DNA of 64,000 nucleotides from Agriterribacter humi (GCF_009192765.1 NZ_VOHQ01000005.1:248001-312000), one strand, 5' to 3'; numbered from the stretch's first letter, positions 16,871 through 25,965 are shown. Notes: generated from the sequence alone by a model not told the origin. Made by a program: numbers and translations.

Positions 16871-17068
16871 ATGCCAAAGGTTAAAACCAATTCAAGTGCA
16901 AAGAAAAGGTTTAAAGTGACCGCCACAGGCAAGATCACACATCAAAAGTCTTTTCGCCGCCACATTCTCACTAAAAAATCAAAAAAACGCAAACGGGGCA
17001 TGAGAATTGACGGGCAGGTACACAAGTCCAATATGGATTTCGTGAAACGCCTGTTACGTCTAAAGTAA
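16871..17068 (+). CDS. rpmI: 50S ribosomal protein L35
   Basis: The 65-residue basic protein has the L35 start [20 protein letters not shown] and the [17 protein letters not shown] core. It is a component of the large ribosomal subunit. ATG 16871 is chosen because L35 proteins begin MPKxKT; the longer in-frame start at 16772 would add 33 unrelated residues. It is followed by rplT 103 bases later. The usual upstream infC (and thrS) is not here; pyrB lies divergently upstream. Confidence 0.97.
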   Translation: MPKVKTNSSAKKRFKVTATGKITHQKSFRRHILTKKSKKRKRGMRIDGQVHKSNMDFVKRLLRLK

Positions 17069-17171
17069 TGACCGTGCCTTTCATAAGGCGGGCGAAAAAA
17101 CCAGTAAACCTCCATTAAAAAACAGTTGACCGTACATCAATAAAGTACCGAAACATAAAACTTATTAAACT

Positions 17172-17516
17172 ATGCCACGTTCAGTAAATGCCGTTGCATC
17201 TAAGGCACGAAGGAAAAGAATTTTAAAAGCCGCCAAAGGCTTTTATGGTAAACGTAAGAATGTTTTAACCGTTGCCAAAAACGTAGTAGAAAAAGGATTA
17301 ACCTACAGTTATGTAGGACGCAAACTGAAAAAGAGAGAGTACCGCGCTTTATGGATTGCCCGTATCAATGCGGCCGTTCGCGAAGAAGGGCTTACTTATT
17401 CGGAGTTTATATTCAAACTGAGACAGAAAGGAATTAACCTTGATCGTAAGGTTTTAGCCGATCTGGCAATGAATGAAGCCGAAAGCTTTAAGAAACTGAT
17501 CGTTTCAGTTAAGTAA
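17172..17516 (+). CDS. rplT: 50S ribosomal protein L20
   Basis: The 114-residue protein matches L20: [19 protein letters not shown], then [31 protein letters not shown] and the C-terminal LADLA segment. It is needed early in 50S assembly and in many bacteria represses its own operon through the leader. It is co-transcribed with rpmI, and a strong terminator follows. Confidence 0.97.
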   Translation: MPRSVNAVASKARRKRILKAAKGFYGKRKNVLTVAKNVVEKGLTYSYVGRKLKKREYRALWIARINAAVREEGLTYSEFIFKLRQKGINLDRKVLADLAMNEAESFKKLIVSVK

Positions 17517-17565
17517 TTATAAAAGGAAGGATGAATTGAATAATTTTTCCAGATAATTGCATATG

Positions 17566-17598
17566 ACCGGTAGTGAAAAAATCACAACCGGTTTTTTT
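17566..17598 (+). terminator. Rho-independent terminator of rpmI-rplT
   Basis: ACCGGTAGTGA (17566-17576) pairs with TCACAACCGGT (17582-17592) with one mismatch in 11, followed by seven T. It lies 49 bases after the rplT stop. Confidence 0.85.
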
Positions 17599-17619
17599 AT
17601 GGGGGACTGATCAAAGAAC

Positions 17620-17627
17620 TACATTTG
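17620..17627 (+). promoter_or_regulatory. -7 promoter element of the arginine decarboxylase gene (TACATTTG)
   Basis: TACATTTG matches TAnnTTTG and lies 39 bases before the ATG at 17667, directly after the rplT terminator. Confidence 0.5.
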
Positions 17628-17666
17628 CAAATCATTGCTCACGCTAAACAACAAGGCTAAGTAAAA

Positions 17667-19067
17667 ATGAATAAATCATACACCGACCTGGTGAAACAAA
17701 CCTTTTACTTCCCACAGGAAGGTTTTGAAGTAACCGACGGCTATCTGCGTTTTAACGGATTGGATCTTAAAGCTATTATTGATAAATATGGCACCCCGCT
17801 TAAACTCACCTACCTGCCCAAAATAGGTATGCAGATAGACAAAGCCAAGAAAATGTTCAAAGAAGCATTTAAAAAACACCGGTATGAGGGCAAATATTTT
17901 TACTGCTATTGTACCAAAAGCTCACATTTTTCTTTTGTTGTGGAAGAAGCCCTGAAGCATGAAATTCACCTCGAAACCTCTTATGCATACGATATTGAGA
18001 TCATAAACCGGCTGTATGAAAAAAGAAAGATCAATAAAGACATTCATATCATTTGCAATGGCTTCAAGCAAAAAGGATATACTTCCCGCATTGCGCGGCT
18101 GCTGAATACCGGATTTAAGAATGTGATTCCCGTTTTGGATAATAAAGACGAATTAGATGCTTACCGCCGTTCCGTAAAAGTGCCTTTTAAATTAGGGATA
18201 CGCGTTGCGGCTGAAGAAGAACCTACTTTCCCGTTTTATACTTCGCGGCTGGGTATGCGGGCAAGAGATATACTGGAATTTTATGTTGATAAGATCGAAG
18301 GCAACGAGGAAAAATTTCAGCTAAAGATGCTGCATATATTTCTCAATAAAGGGATCAAGGATGATATTTATTACTGGAGTGAGCTCAATAAGATCATTCA
18401 CCTGTATTGCCAGTTAAAAAAGATCTGTCCTGAACTGGATTCCATTAACATTGGCGGAGGATTCCCCATCAAACATTCGCTTGGGTTTGAATATGATTAC
18501 CAGTTCATGATCAATGAAATTGTACGCAATATTAAAAGCGCCTGCAAAAAAGCCAAGGTACCCATGCCCCACATTTATACGGAGTTCGGCAGCTTTACAG
18601 TAGGCGAAAGCATGGCGCATATTTACAGTGTGGTAGGTCAAAAAGTCCAGAACGACCGGGAAACCTGGTATATGATTGATTCTTCTTTTATTACTACCCT
18701 GCCCGATACCTGGGGCATAGGGGAAAGGTTTTTGTTGCTGCCCATTAATAAATGGGATGAAGAATATCAACGGGTGGTACTTGGCGGCATGACATGTGAC
18801 AGCCATGATTATTATGATTCCGAAGAACATATCAACGAGGTCTTTTTGCCCAAAATTGTAAACGGCGAACCGCTCTATCTTGGCTTCTTTCATACAGGTG
18901 CATACCAGGACCAGATCAGCGGCTATGGTGGCATCAAACACTGTCTTATCCCTTCCCCCAAACATGTAATAGTGGAATACGATAAGAACGGGAAACTGGT
19001 TGACTGGCTGTATGCCAAAGAACAGTCTTCGCAAAGCATGCTGAAGATACTGGGATATATTAAGTGA
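17667..19067 (+). CDS. speA: Biosynthetic arginine decarboxylase, PLP fold III type
   Basis: The 466-residue protein belongs to the Orn/DAP/Arg decarboxylase fold III family. Its N-terminal PLP barrel contains FYCYCTKSSHF (the expected PLP-lysine region, with the Lys near residue 84) and the phosphate-binding GGGFPIKHS. The C-terminal beta domain holds GGMTCDSHDYY (the CDxxD-type active-site motif) and FHTGAYQ. The expected reaction is arginine to agmatine, feeding polyamine synthesis. It is shorter than E. coli SpeA (~650), and Arg versus another basic amino acid is inferred from family resemblance. It appears monocistronic. Confidence 0.82.
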   Translation: MNKSYTDLVKQTFYFPQEGFEVTDGYLRFNGLDLKAIIDKYGTPLKLTYLPKIGMQIDKAKKMFKEAFKKHRYEGKYFYCYCTKSSHFSFVVEEALKHEIHLETSYAYDIEIINRLYEKRKINKDIHIICNGFKQKGYTSRIARLLNTGFKNVIPVLDNKDELDAYRRSVKVPFKLGIRVAAEEEPTFPFYTSRLGMRARDILEFYVDKIEGNEEKFQLKMLHIFLNKGIKDDIYYWSELNKIIHLYCQLKKICPELDSINIGGGFPIKHSLGFEYDYQFMINEIVRNIKSACKKAKVPMPHIYTEFGSFTVGESMAHIYSVVGQKVQNDRETWYMIDSSFITTLPDTWGIGERFLLLPINKWDEEYQRVVLGGMTCDSHDYYDSEEHINEVFLPKIVNGEPLYLGFFHTGAYQDQISGYGGIKHCLIPSPKHVIVEYDKNGKLVDWLYAKEQSSQSMLKILGYIK

Positions 19068-19130
19068 GTAGTAAGTGGCGAGTGATATACAAGTTACAGG
19101 TTACAGGTTACAAGTTTCAAGTTTTGCAAT
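19068..19130. repeat. Degenerate repeat, reverse of the ACCTGTAACCTG family
   Basis: Between the convergent stops lies CAAGTTACAGGTTACAGGTTACAAGTTTCAAG, an iteration of the 10-base word AGGTTACA. It is the reverse complement of words found at 1021-1110 and 28873-28919. Confidence 0.55.
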
Positions 19131-19170
19131 GTTTTCATGGACAACTAACCACTCAACCAATCACCAGCTA

Positions 19171-22100
19171 TCAAAGCTTAACAAACCTCAGTATATAACT
19201 GTTTTTCCCGGCGGTTAATTTTATAATATACGTACCGGCAGCCCAGTTACCGGTATATATGTTTTTGGTAAGCAGCGTGTTGTTTATTTTTTCGGCATAA
19301 ACAAGCTTCATATCACTGCTTAAAATTTCAATAAGGGCATTGGACGCCGGCCTTCCGAAATGAATCGTAACATTATTTGCTGCAGGAACCGGGTACAGTG
19401 TAGGCGTAGTATTACCGGAGCCGTTTGTATTTATTTGGATAACCTTACTGTACGAACTTTTCCCATCTACATCTACCTGTTTTATGCGGTAATACAATTT
19501 TCCTCCCCGGGGTTGAACATGAAGATAGTTATAAGATACAGGTATGTTGCTGTTGCCTTTTGAAGCCAGTTTTCCCACCGGGATAAAACGTACTGCATCG
19601 GTACTCATTTCTATTTCAAAATAGCTGTTGTTCAATTCCATAGCCGTTGACCAGTTCAGTTTTACATTGCCATCAGCATATAAAGCTTCAAAATCAAGCC
19701 AGCTTACAGGCAAAGCTGCATCAACCGAACCAATTGAAAAACCCGAAAAACCCGTATTAAAAGTAGTTGTCACCGTATGGTCTTCACCAAAGCCGCCATG
19801 CACCAGTGTTGTACTCAGCTTTACTTTTTCCGTTTGCGGACTGGTTGGAGAAAAAGATGAAACCGGGATTTCCGTTTTGATCATTTTTACATTGGCCCAG
19901 GACTTTCCTGTTGCTGCTTCATAACCCAATTTTTCCGCATCGGTATAATAAAGTGTTATTTCATAATTTCCCGAAGCATTGTTGTTTTGCGGCGTTACAA
20001 AAAATGTTTTACGTGTAAGAAACTGAGCTGGTGTATTGTTCCAGAACGGTGCTGCACTGTTACCATCCCGGTCTATGCTTACAGTTGTGCAACCATAATC
20101 CCAGTCACCCAGGTTTTTAATTTTAGCAATGATCTTCTGCGGCTGAAATTTATCGTAAAAATATACTTCGTTATATGGACCAAGGTATTCTTCTTTGGAT
20201 GTGCATACAGAATTGCTTACCGGATTGCCCTGCACAGCATAATCCAATATTATTACGGGTTTTATACCGCTTTGATAAAAACTTACCAAAGAAAAGTCTT
20301 CGGAGCAGCTTATTCCTTCATTTTCTATCATATTGCCCTGTTCAGCATTGCTTCCATCAGGGTAGGCATATAATATATCCGCGGCATCTGCAATGGCCGT
20401 GCCGTTATCAAAGCAAAGTTCTACTCCGATATTACTGGTACCATCCCACTTAAAAGGTTGCGTGAATGCAAATGCATTCCAACCATTCTTTGTAGTGTAT
20501 GAAGGAAGCGAAAGAACAGTAGTCATATTAGCAATGGTATGAATACTTCCGTTTTCCACAAGATTACCGAGGCTGGTATTGGCCATTTTAATATTCAGGT
20601 TTTTAAAGGCCCGGAGAGAATTCTTTTTTACAAAGAACCTTATTCCTGAAATGGAACAACCCGAAAGCCCTGCCGCAGTAAGTTCACCTGCTTTATACAA
20701 GATCTGGGTTTTTTGCTTTTGGAGTGATGCATCAAAGATTTTAGCATTATTAATATCGTAAGTTGATGAGCCTATACTGCTGTTTGAGAGTGTACCCGGA
20801 GCTACAGGACGATAATCATGTCCGCGGATAGTGATATTCATTACGGTAACAGCGCTGCCTTTTTCGGCAATACCGCCACCATTATCAACAGAAAAGCTCA
20901 GCTTTAAAAGTTTTGCTTCCGGTGAGCTTCCGTGATCATAAACACGCAGTATGAAAGACCGGTTGTTGTTTGCGCCTGCCGGAAATACAACCTCCTTACC
21001 AGAGGGAAAATCAAAATCTGATTTTTCCAGGGCTGTTGAAACAGGATCAACACCAATGATGGCGGTAGCATTTTGTACCGGGTCACTGCCAATGGTAAAA
21101 TTAAAAACATGATCGCAGTACTTGCGGCAGCCGTTTACAGTTGTTGCCGTTTTTACAAGCTCAGCATTTTGCTGTTCAAAATTTATTTTTGGTGTACAGG
21201 AAGGATTTGCATAGGTGGGTATGGCTCCTGCTGATGTAATAAGGGAGCTTCTTTCCTCCAATAGTATACTTGCCTGTATCCGGTCTTTTTGTCCGGGTGT
21301 AAAAAGCGTGTAACAATTGGTGTAGCTCATAAAATTGCTTTCCGTACGAATATTATAAGGCTGGTTAATACAAATATTATTGCCCGTGCGGCAGGTAAAA
21401 TTAACTACACCTGAAGCATTGGCATTCATGGAAACAGGATCAGTATCAGCAACATGATCGCCATTACCAACAGGACATTTAGTGCTTACATTAGATCCCT
21501 CAAAAGGATGATAAAGATTAAAGGCATGACCTATTTCGTGGGAAAGTGTTTTAGAGCCTGCCTTCATTTGCGTGGCCAGCATTACTGTTCCGTCTACCAC
21601 GCTGGAAGTAGGAAAATAAGCATACCCGGCAATAAATTGCCCTGTAGTTCCATCCTGCCCATTGATCTTATTTACCACATAAATATTGTAATACCGCGAC
21701 CTGTCCCACGACACCGGCTCTTTCATAGCTATATCCTGGCTAACATCATTATTGGTAGCGCCATTGGTCACATAATCTGCATTGGAAGACATATTAACCC
21801 GGTTAATACCAGGTGTTGGATTGCAACCAGGATCTCTTTTCGCTAAAACGAACCGTAATCCAAGATCACCGGCAGCATTTATACCGGCAGGAGTAAGGGA
21901 AGGATAGGTGCCGCTGTAAACGTCATTCAGATAGTCAACCGCAGCAATGATCTGTTCGTCCGAAGGATTGAAAGGCGTTCCAACCGGTTCGCCGGTGTGT
22001 AATACATGCACTACTATTGGAATAGTAAAGATATTTGTTTCCTTTTTTTGATAATTCTTTGGGGCTTTCCGTTGCTGGATAATTTTTTCAATTTTTTGCT

Positions 22101-22242
22101 CATTAAAGGTTACGCGGGATTTATATAAAGGATCAGCACCCTGCAACGCACGATGCGACTGGTCGAAGCCACATATTGGTTGAGCAGGTATATTGGCGCA
22201 ATACAATAACACACAACAAAAAGCAGCAATTACGCCTTTCAT
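19171..22242 (-). CDS. Secreted M43-type zinc metalloprotease with T9SS type A sorting domain
   Basis: The 1023-residue protein has a signal peptide (MKGVIAAFCCVLLYCANIPA), a short propeptide and an M43 (pappalysin-like) catalytic domain. The zinc motif is H235-EIGH-AFNLYH245, followed by the Met-turn NFMSYTNCYTLFTPGQKDRI. The middle ~550 residues form beta-rich domains that probably bind substrate. The end (YPVPAANNVTIHFG...IIKLTAGKNSYILRFVKL) is a type A sorting domain, so it should cross the outer membrane by the type IX system and be released or anchored. The start is supported by a minus-strand TACATTTG element 17 bases upstream. Confidence 0.92.
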   Translation of the reverse strand: MKGVIAAFCCVLLYCANIPAQPICGFDQSHRALQGADPLYKSRVTFNEQKIEKIIQQRKAPKNYQKKETNIFTIPIVVHVLHTGEPVGTPFNPSDEQIIAAVDYLNDVYSGTYPSLTPAGINAAGDLGLRFVLAKRDPGCNPTPGINRVNMSSNADYVTNGATNNDVSQDIAMKEPVSWDRSRYYNIYVVNKINGQDGTTGQFIAGYAYFPTSSVVDGTVMLATQMKAGSKTLSHEIGHAFNLYHPFEGSNVSTKCPVGNGDHVADTDPVSMNANASGVVNFTCRTGNNICINQPYNIRTESNFMSYTNCYTLFTPGQKDRIQASILLEERSSLITSAGAIPTYANPSCTPKINFEQQNAELVKTATTVNGCRKYCDHVFNFTIGSDPVQNATAIIGVDPVSTALEKSDFDFPSGKEVVFPAGANNNRSFILRVYDHGSSPEAKLLKLSFSVDNGGGIAEKGSAVTVMNITIRGHDYRPVAPGTLSNSSIGSSTYDINNAKIFDASLQKQKTQILYKAGELTAAGLSGCSISGIRFFVKKNSLRAFKNLNIKMANTSLGNLVENGSIHTIANMTTVLSLPSYTTKNGWNAFAFTQPFKWDGTSNIGVELCFDNGTAIADAADILYAYPDGSNAEQGNMIENEGISCSEDFSLVSFYQSGIKPVIILDYAVQGNPVSNSVCTSKEEYLGPYNEVYFYDKFQPQKIIAKIKNLGDWDYGCTTVSIDRDGNSAAPFWNNTPAQFLTRKTFFVTPQNNNASGNYEITLYYTDAEKLGYEAATGKSWANVKMIKTEIPVSSFSPTSPQTEKVKLSTTLVHGGFGEDHTVTTTFNTGFSGFSIGSVDAALPVSWLDFEALYADGNVKLNWSTAMELNNSYFEIEMSTDAVRFIPVGKLASKGNSNIPVSYNYLHVQPRGGKLYYRIKQVDVDGKSSYSKVIQINTNGSGNTTPTLYPVPAANNVTIHFGRPASNALIEILSSDMKLVYAEKINNTLLTKNIYTGNWAAGTYIIKLTAGKNSYILRFVKL

Positions 22243-22259
22243 AGCAGCATATTATAGTC

Positions 22260-22267
22260 CAAATGTA
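22260..22267 (-). promoter_or_regulatory. -7 promoter element of the M43 protease gene
   Basis: The minus strand reads TACATTTG, an exact TAnnTTTG, 17 bases upstream of the ATG at 22242. Confidence 0.5.
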
Positions 22268-22427
22268 AATAATAAAACAAGTGCCTCATTTTTTACATGA
22301 CTAATTTTGTTCACATTTACGTTTTCACCGAACGCTTCTTCAATAGTTGCGATTGAAGCCTTGTTCACCGGAAAACATGCTATAATCCGAAAATTTTCCG
22401 TGATCATACTTCCTGGTGAAAGGGAGT

Positions 22428-23210
22428 TTAATTATTCACGGTTTCATCCTGGTGGCTAATTCCTTTTGGAACGGATACCACCAATATTCTATTAACGCGT
22501 ATAATACCCAGCCATTTTAAAAGAAGTATAACCGGGTAAACAGGATCTACTTCGTGCCAGCGCTTCCCGAAATTAATGGAAGAGGGATTTTTGTGGTGGT
22601 TGTTGTGGTACGACTCTCCGAGCATTAAAACATCAACCGAAAATAAATTGTATGAAGTGTTTTTTAGCCTGAAGTTTATATACCCGTATTTATGGGCGAA
22701 CCAATTAATGATGGCACCATGAAACGCGCACATGGTTATTACTACAGGAAGCAATAAAAACCACCATGCCGAAGATGCGAAAATGATAAAGAAACTGATA
22801 TACAGCAAAATCCATAAAATTTTTGAAGTAGTAGAATTGGCCCATTTATCAAAACTATTCCATTTAGGAAGGTTTTTGGTAAATCTCGATTCTACAGGCA
22901 ATGTTCCCTTAAGTATACCAACATAAATATTCCGCGTTCGCCACATCATTGAAAAAATATTCGATGAAAACTTAGGCGAATGCGGGTCTTTTTCGGTGTC
23001 GGTATAAGCATGATGCATCCTGTGCATTACGGCATAGGAACGGGGACATGAATAAGAAGACCCCTGCATTAAATAAGTGAAAATGAAAAAAAACCTTTCC
23101 CAGAATTTACTCATTTTAAACGCGGCATGAGCGGCATACCTGTGCTGAAAAAATGTTTGTGTAAACAAGGACATGTACCACATTGATACAAAAAAAATAA
23201 GTATAGTCAT
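22428..23210 (-). CDS. Membrane fatty-acid (acyl-CoA) desaturase
   Basis: The 260-residue integral membrane protein has the three histidine boxes of acyl-CoA/acyl-lipid desaturases: H23-RYAA-H28, H63-RM-HH67 and H202-NN-HH206, which hold the di-iron site. Hydrophobic segments fall around 1-20, 40-55, 130-165 and 215-235. It introduces a double bond into membrane fatty acids, probably in the SCD1/delta-9 branch, with regiochemistry not readable. It is shorter than many homologues, mainly at the N-terminus, but the first box is intact. It precedes the protease gene on the same strand after a 185-base gap, so they are probably separate units. Confidence 0.92.
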   Translation of the reverse strand: MTILIFFVSMWYMSLFTQTFFQHRYAAHAAFKMSKFWERFFFIFTYLMQGSSYSCPRSYAVMHRMHHAYTDTEKDPHSPKFSSNIFSMMWRTRNIYVGILKGTLPVESRFTKNLPKWNSFDKWANSTTSKILWILLYISFFIIFASSAWWFLLLPVVITMCAFHGAIINWFAHKYGYINFRLKNTSYNLFSVDVLMLGESYHNNHHKNPSSINFGKRWHEVDPVYPVILLLKWLGIIRVNRILVVSVPKGISHQDETVNN

Positions 23211-23437
23211 AAAATTGATTTTATTCCCACAGAAGGTAGCCTGAAGAAATACAGGAATTATTTTTGGGAAACATCCGAATGAGAAATGAGTTCCTGAATA
23301 GGGGGAAAACGATTGACTGTATTATCTGTTTTGAAGATAGGCATAATTATGTTAAGAAATGCACAACGTATATAGGAATTATTGGTGAATAAATCAAAAA
23401 TGTAATTAATGCTTCTTCAGCTTCTGATTTTTTCACC

Positions 23438-23445
23438 TATTTTTG
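23438..23445 (+). promoter_or_regulatory. -7 element directly before the 81-residue gene (TATTTTTG)
   Basis: TATTTTTG fits TAnnTTTG and ends four bases before the ATG at 23450, predicting a leaderless transcript. It also supports the small gene being real. Confidence 0.5.
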
Positions 23446-23449
23446 CATC

Positions 23450-23695
23450 ATGAATAACATTAGTGTATTGACAGATTTTGAAGCATTGACCAATACCATC
23501 AATTTTAAAAAGCTGCCTTCTCCGCCCGGATTAGAATCCTATACTATTTATGCCGGGGGCAATTTTATTTTCATATCCAATGCCAAAAATCGTACGATCC
23601 GCTTTAGTCTCGCCAATTTCAGTACCAATGATATTACAAACGACGGAATCCAGGACTGGATTGATCGCATTCATAAATTGTACCCCAGTTTTTAA
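23450..23695 (+). CDS. Small protein of unknown function (81 residues)
   Basis: I do not recognise this protein. It has no signal peptide, membrane segment or cysteine. It starts MNNISVLTDFEALTNTINFKK and ends with an amphipathic helix-like DGIQDWIDRIHKLYPSF. A well-formed -7 element sits four bases upstream. It lies between the desaturase and the restriction-modification genes, convergent with the methyltransferase; no functional link is evident. The 140 bases after it contain no supported gene. Confidence 0.5.
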   Translation: MNNISVLTDFEALTNTINFKKLPSPPGLESYTIYAGGNFIFISNAKNRTIRFSLANFSTNDITNDGIQDWIDRIHKLYPSF

Positions 23696-23836
23696 TGAAC
23701 AACGCTATTAATTAATAGTCCTAAACAGGAATTTTTTCCGCATCTTCCAAAATACTTATTACCTCTTCGACATTCAATTGTCTCCTTCATCCCTGCTTTT
23801 GACAATAACTTGTTGTTATGCCAGTGCTTCTTTTCG

Positions 23837-24763
23837 TCACTCCCACACTATTTCTAATTGTTGTTCTTGTGGTTTAGCTTTCAATCCGTGGTTATGTTGT
23901 TCAATTTTGTCTGTGTCAAAGTTGCATACCAAAGCTTCTACAACTGTCCGTCGGTTTTCAATGTTGCCACCGTTATGATAAAAATGGTCTTTGGTAACAA
24001 TGTTGAATTTGTTCCAAAACCTATTTATCATTTCATTATCTCGCCAGTCATTATGATGCCAGGTTGATAGAATAAATTTTGCTTTGGTTTCTGTAAGTAA
24101 ATTGAATAACAGTTCTTCGTCCTGTTCTGTCCAGCCATTGTAATAGTCAACATGTCTACCGTAATAGGGTGGGTCACAATAAATAATGTCGTTTTCTGTT
24201 GCAAGAGGAATGATACCAGCAAACGATTTGTTGTGAAATATCCAGTTAGGTTCGGGTTGTATGATTTGAGAAACTGCAGCAACCTGATTGGTAATTTTTG
24301 TTACGTATGCTTGTGCAAAACGATCAGGTTTTTTACAAAAAGGAATATTCCAGTTGCCCTTACTTCCAAAACGCATCATTCCGTTGAAACCAGCTCTCGA
24401 AAGAAAAATAAAATCATAAGGTGAAAACTCACCGCTGTTAAAACGGGAACGGATTTTTAGGTAATGTTCGTAACCATTGTTTTCAGCTTCGCTTAAAAGT
24501 TTGCCCTCTTCTTCCAGGTATTGTTTCATCAAAGGTGCAGAAATGCTTTTATCCTGTATCCCTTTGTAGAAACCAATTATATGAGGATTTGTGTCGTTTA
24601 AAATTGCTTTTTTATAACCCGAATTATAAGCGACTACACCAGTTCCCAAGAATGGTTCTATCCATTTGCCTTTTTGATTGGCAATAGTTACTAAATCCTT
24701 AATCCAGGGAACAAGTTTGGTTTTTATACCCTGACTTTTTATAGGTGGGACAATAACTTTCAT
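23837..24763 (-). CDS. EcoRV-type DNA adenine methyltransferase (predicted GATATC)
   Basis: The 308-residue protein is a D12-class (Dam-like, alpha type) N6-adenine methyltransferase. The SAM motif is EPFLGTGVVAYN (FLGTG 38-42) and the catalytic motif DPPY (197-200). Its start (PPIKSQGIKTKLV), RFNSKG/PFCKKP-like centre, YCDPPYYGRHVDYYNGW and TKFILSTWHHND-type region resemble M.EcoRV as I recall it. It therefore probably protects GATATC. It overlaps the end of the endonuclease gene by four bases (ATGA), so the two are translated together. The locus is visibly AT-richer than its neighbours, consistent with transfer. Confidence 0.9.
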   Translation of the reverse strand: MKVIVPPIKSQGIKTKLVPWIKDLVTIANQKGKWIEPFLGTGVVAYNSGYKKAILNDTNPHIIGFYKGIQDKSISAPLMKQYLEEEGKLLSEAENNGYEHYLKIRSRFNSGEFSPYDFIFLSRAGFNGMMRFGSKGNWNIPFCKKPDRFAQAYVTKITNQVAAVSQIIQPEPNWIFHNKSFAGIIPLATENDIIYCDPPYYGRHVDYYNGWTEQDEELLFNLLTETKAKFILSTWHHNDWRDNEMINRFWNKFNIVTKDHFYHNGGNIENRRTVVEALVCNFDTDKIEQHNHGLKAKPQEQQLEIVWE

Positions 24764-25680
24764 TGGCTTAATTTTTTAGGGATTCTTGTTACAATTTTTT
24801 CCCACAAATCTGTTCTGCCTTTAAACTCTAAAAAGTCTTTGAGGTTGGTTATCTTGATGGTTTTACCGTCTTTAACCATTGTAGCCAAACCGAAGTTTAT
24901 CCAATATTCATCAAACCACTCTTCGCCTAATTGGCTAAAAATGCCGTTTTCATTCCGTAAGTCATCAATGCTTAATGTAGAGCCAATATTTGCAGTATTG
25001 CCCGAACCTTGTTTGTCGCTGGCAATTTTCCATTTTTCGGTTGCGAAAAAGTCAAAATCCTTAATTACGGAAGTAATAGATTTCAAATTCTTTACAGTCG
25101 TTACTTCTCTTTCTCCTACTTTTTTGTTTGGCGTTTCGTATTCTTCCTGTAGCTCCTCAACCTGAAAGATTTCAGTATCAGAAGGGTCGTCAGCAGTAAT
25201 ATCAGTTCTTGTATAAATTACACCTAAACAATAATGACCTAAATACTGACGGTAAGGAAATTGAATGTTTTTCTTCTTATCTCTTTCTTTGAAATAGCTT
25301 CCGTGGCTTCCTAACGTAAAACTTGAAATACCGCTTTTCTTACGATAAGTTGTTTTCAAATCCACTGCAAACTTTACATCTTCATTTTCTTTGTTGATGA
25401 AAGTCAAGTCTGGATAATAATTCTGATGTTCGGTCAGTAAAATCTTGTAGCCAATTTCTTCCGCAAATTGCAAGATTTGAGGGAAGATGTGTATTTCAAG
25501 AATTTTTGAAACGATTTTCGTGTCGGACGAAATGGTGTAAATGTTTTTATAAACATCAATAAACCCTTTTACCGACCAGTCGCCATTATCAGTTGAAACG
25601 TATTTTTCCAACTTGCCCGTAAATCTGTCAAGTTCTTTTTTGAATATCGCCTTATATTTCTCTTTCTCGTTTGCTGTCAT
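24760..25680 (-). CDS. EcoRV-like type II restriction endonuclease (predicted GATATC)
   Basis: The 306-residue protein matches the EcoRV plan. Catalytic candidates are Glu62, Asp91 (YYPDLT) and Asp107/Lys109 (VDLKTTY). The spacings (29, 16, 2) equal those of EcoRV E45, D74, D90 and K92. The recognition loop GSGNTANIGS (225-234) corresponds to EcoRV 182-191 (GSGNTTNIGS), so all but one of those residues are kept (T187 is Ala here). FPYRQYLGHYCLGVIYTR also aligns. Relative to EcoRV (~245 residues) it has a longer N-terminus and an insertion of about 40 residues at 160-210. It is the first gene of the R-M operon. A TAAATTTG element ends four bases before its ATG. Recognition of GATATC is an inference from the conserved loop. 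Confidence 0.9.
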   Translation of the reverse strand: MTANEKEKYKAIFKKELDRFTGKLEKYVSTDNGDWSVKGFIDVYKNIYTISSDTKIVSKILEIHIFPQILQFAEEIGYKILLTEHQNYYPDLTFINKENEDVKFAVDLKTTYRKKSGISSFTLGSHGSYFKERDKKKNIQFPYRQYLGHYCLGVIYTRTDITADDPSDTEIFQVEELQEEYETPNKKVGEREVTTVKNLKSITSVIKDFDFFATEKWKIASDKQGSGNTANIGSTLSIDDLRNENGIFSQLGEEWFDEYWINFGLATMVKDGKTIKITNLKDFLEFKGRTDLWEKIVTRIPKKLSQ

Positions 25681-25684
25681 TCGT

Positions 25685-25692
25685 CAAATTTA
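25685..25692 (-). promoter_or_regulatory. -7 promoter element of the restriction-modification operon
   Basis: The minus strand reads TAAATTTG, ending four bases before the endonuclease ATG, so the mRNA is predicted to be leaderless. The 245 bases between here and the tRNA terminator show no gene. Confidence 0.55.
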
Positions 25693-25934
25693 CTAAAAAT
25701 TGTAGTTTCTTTTTCGGTCTGTTGATGTTACTAAGGTTTCTCGGAAGTTTTGGGCAAAACTTGTGCATTTAAGTCATAATCTCAATAAGCCTACCCCCAT
25801 GTTCAACAGTAGCAAAAGGTCCGCGAAATACGGTATACGCTTAAGGTATTGTACGGGGAATGCATTGGGGCCAAGGCATGCACAACGTTTATTTACAGGC
25901 AGGAGGCACAGAATACTGGGAATCATTTGAAATT

Positions 25935-25965
25935 AAAAAAGGATCGCATTGATGGATCCTTTTTT
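25935..25965 (-). terminator. Terminator after tRNA-Cys
   Basis: AAAAAAGGATC (25935-25945) is the perfect complement of GATCCTTTTTT (25955-25965) with a 9-base loop. It is T-flanked on either strand, so it can work in both directions, and it lies five bases beyond the tRNA 3' end. Confidence 0.85.

Noticed and set aside
18414-19034. Open frame of 206 codons antisense to the arginine decarboxylase gene
   Set aside because: It lies wholly inside speA on the opposite strand, shows no domain pattern, and is explained by codon bias of the real gene.
22330-22400. Weak inverted repeat TCACCGGAAAA / TTTTCCGTGA between desaturase and protease genes
   Set aside because: The arms differ by a bulge and there is no T run on the minus strand, so a terminator or operator call is not supported.
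23837-24763. Orphan Dam-type (GATC) methylase interpretation
   Set aside because: The endonuclease overlaps it by four bases and both proteins resemble EcoRV-system partners, so a GATATC pair is the better fit.
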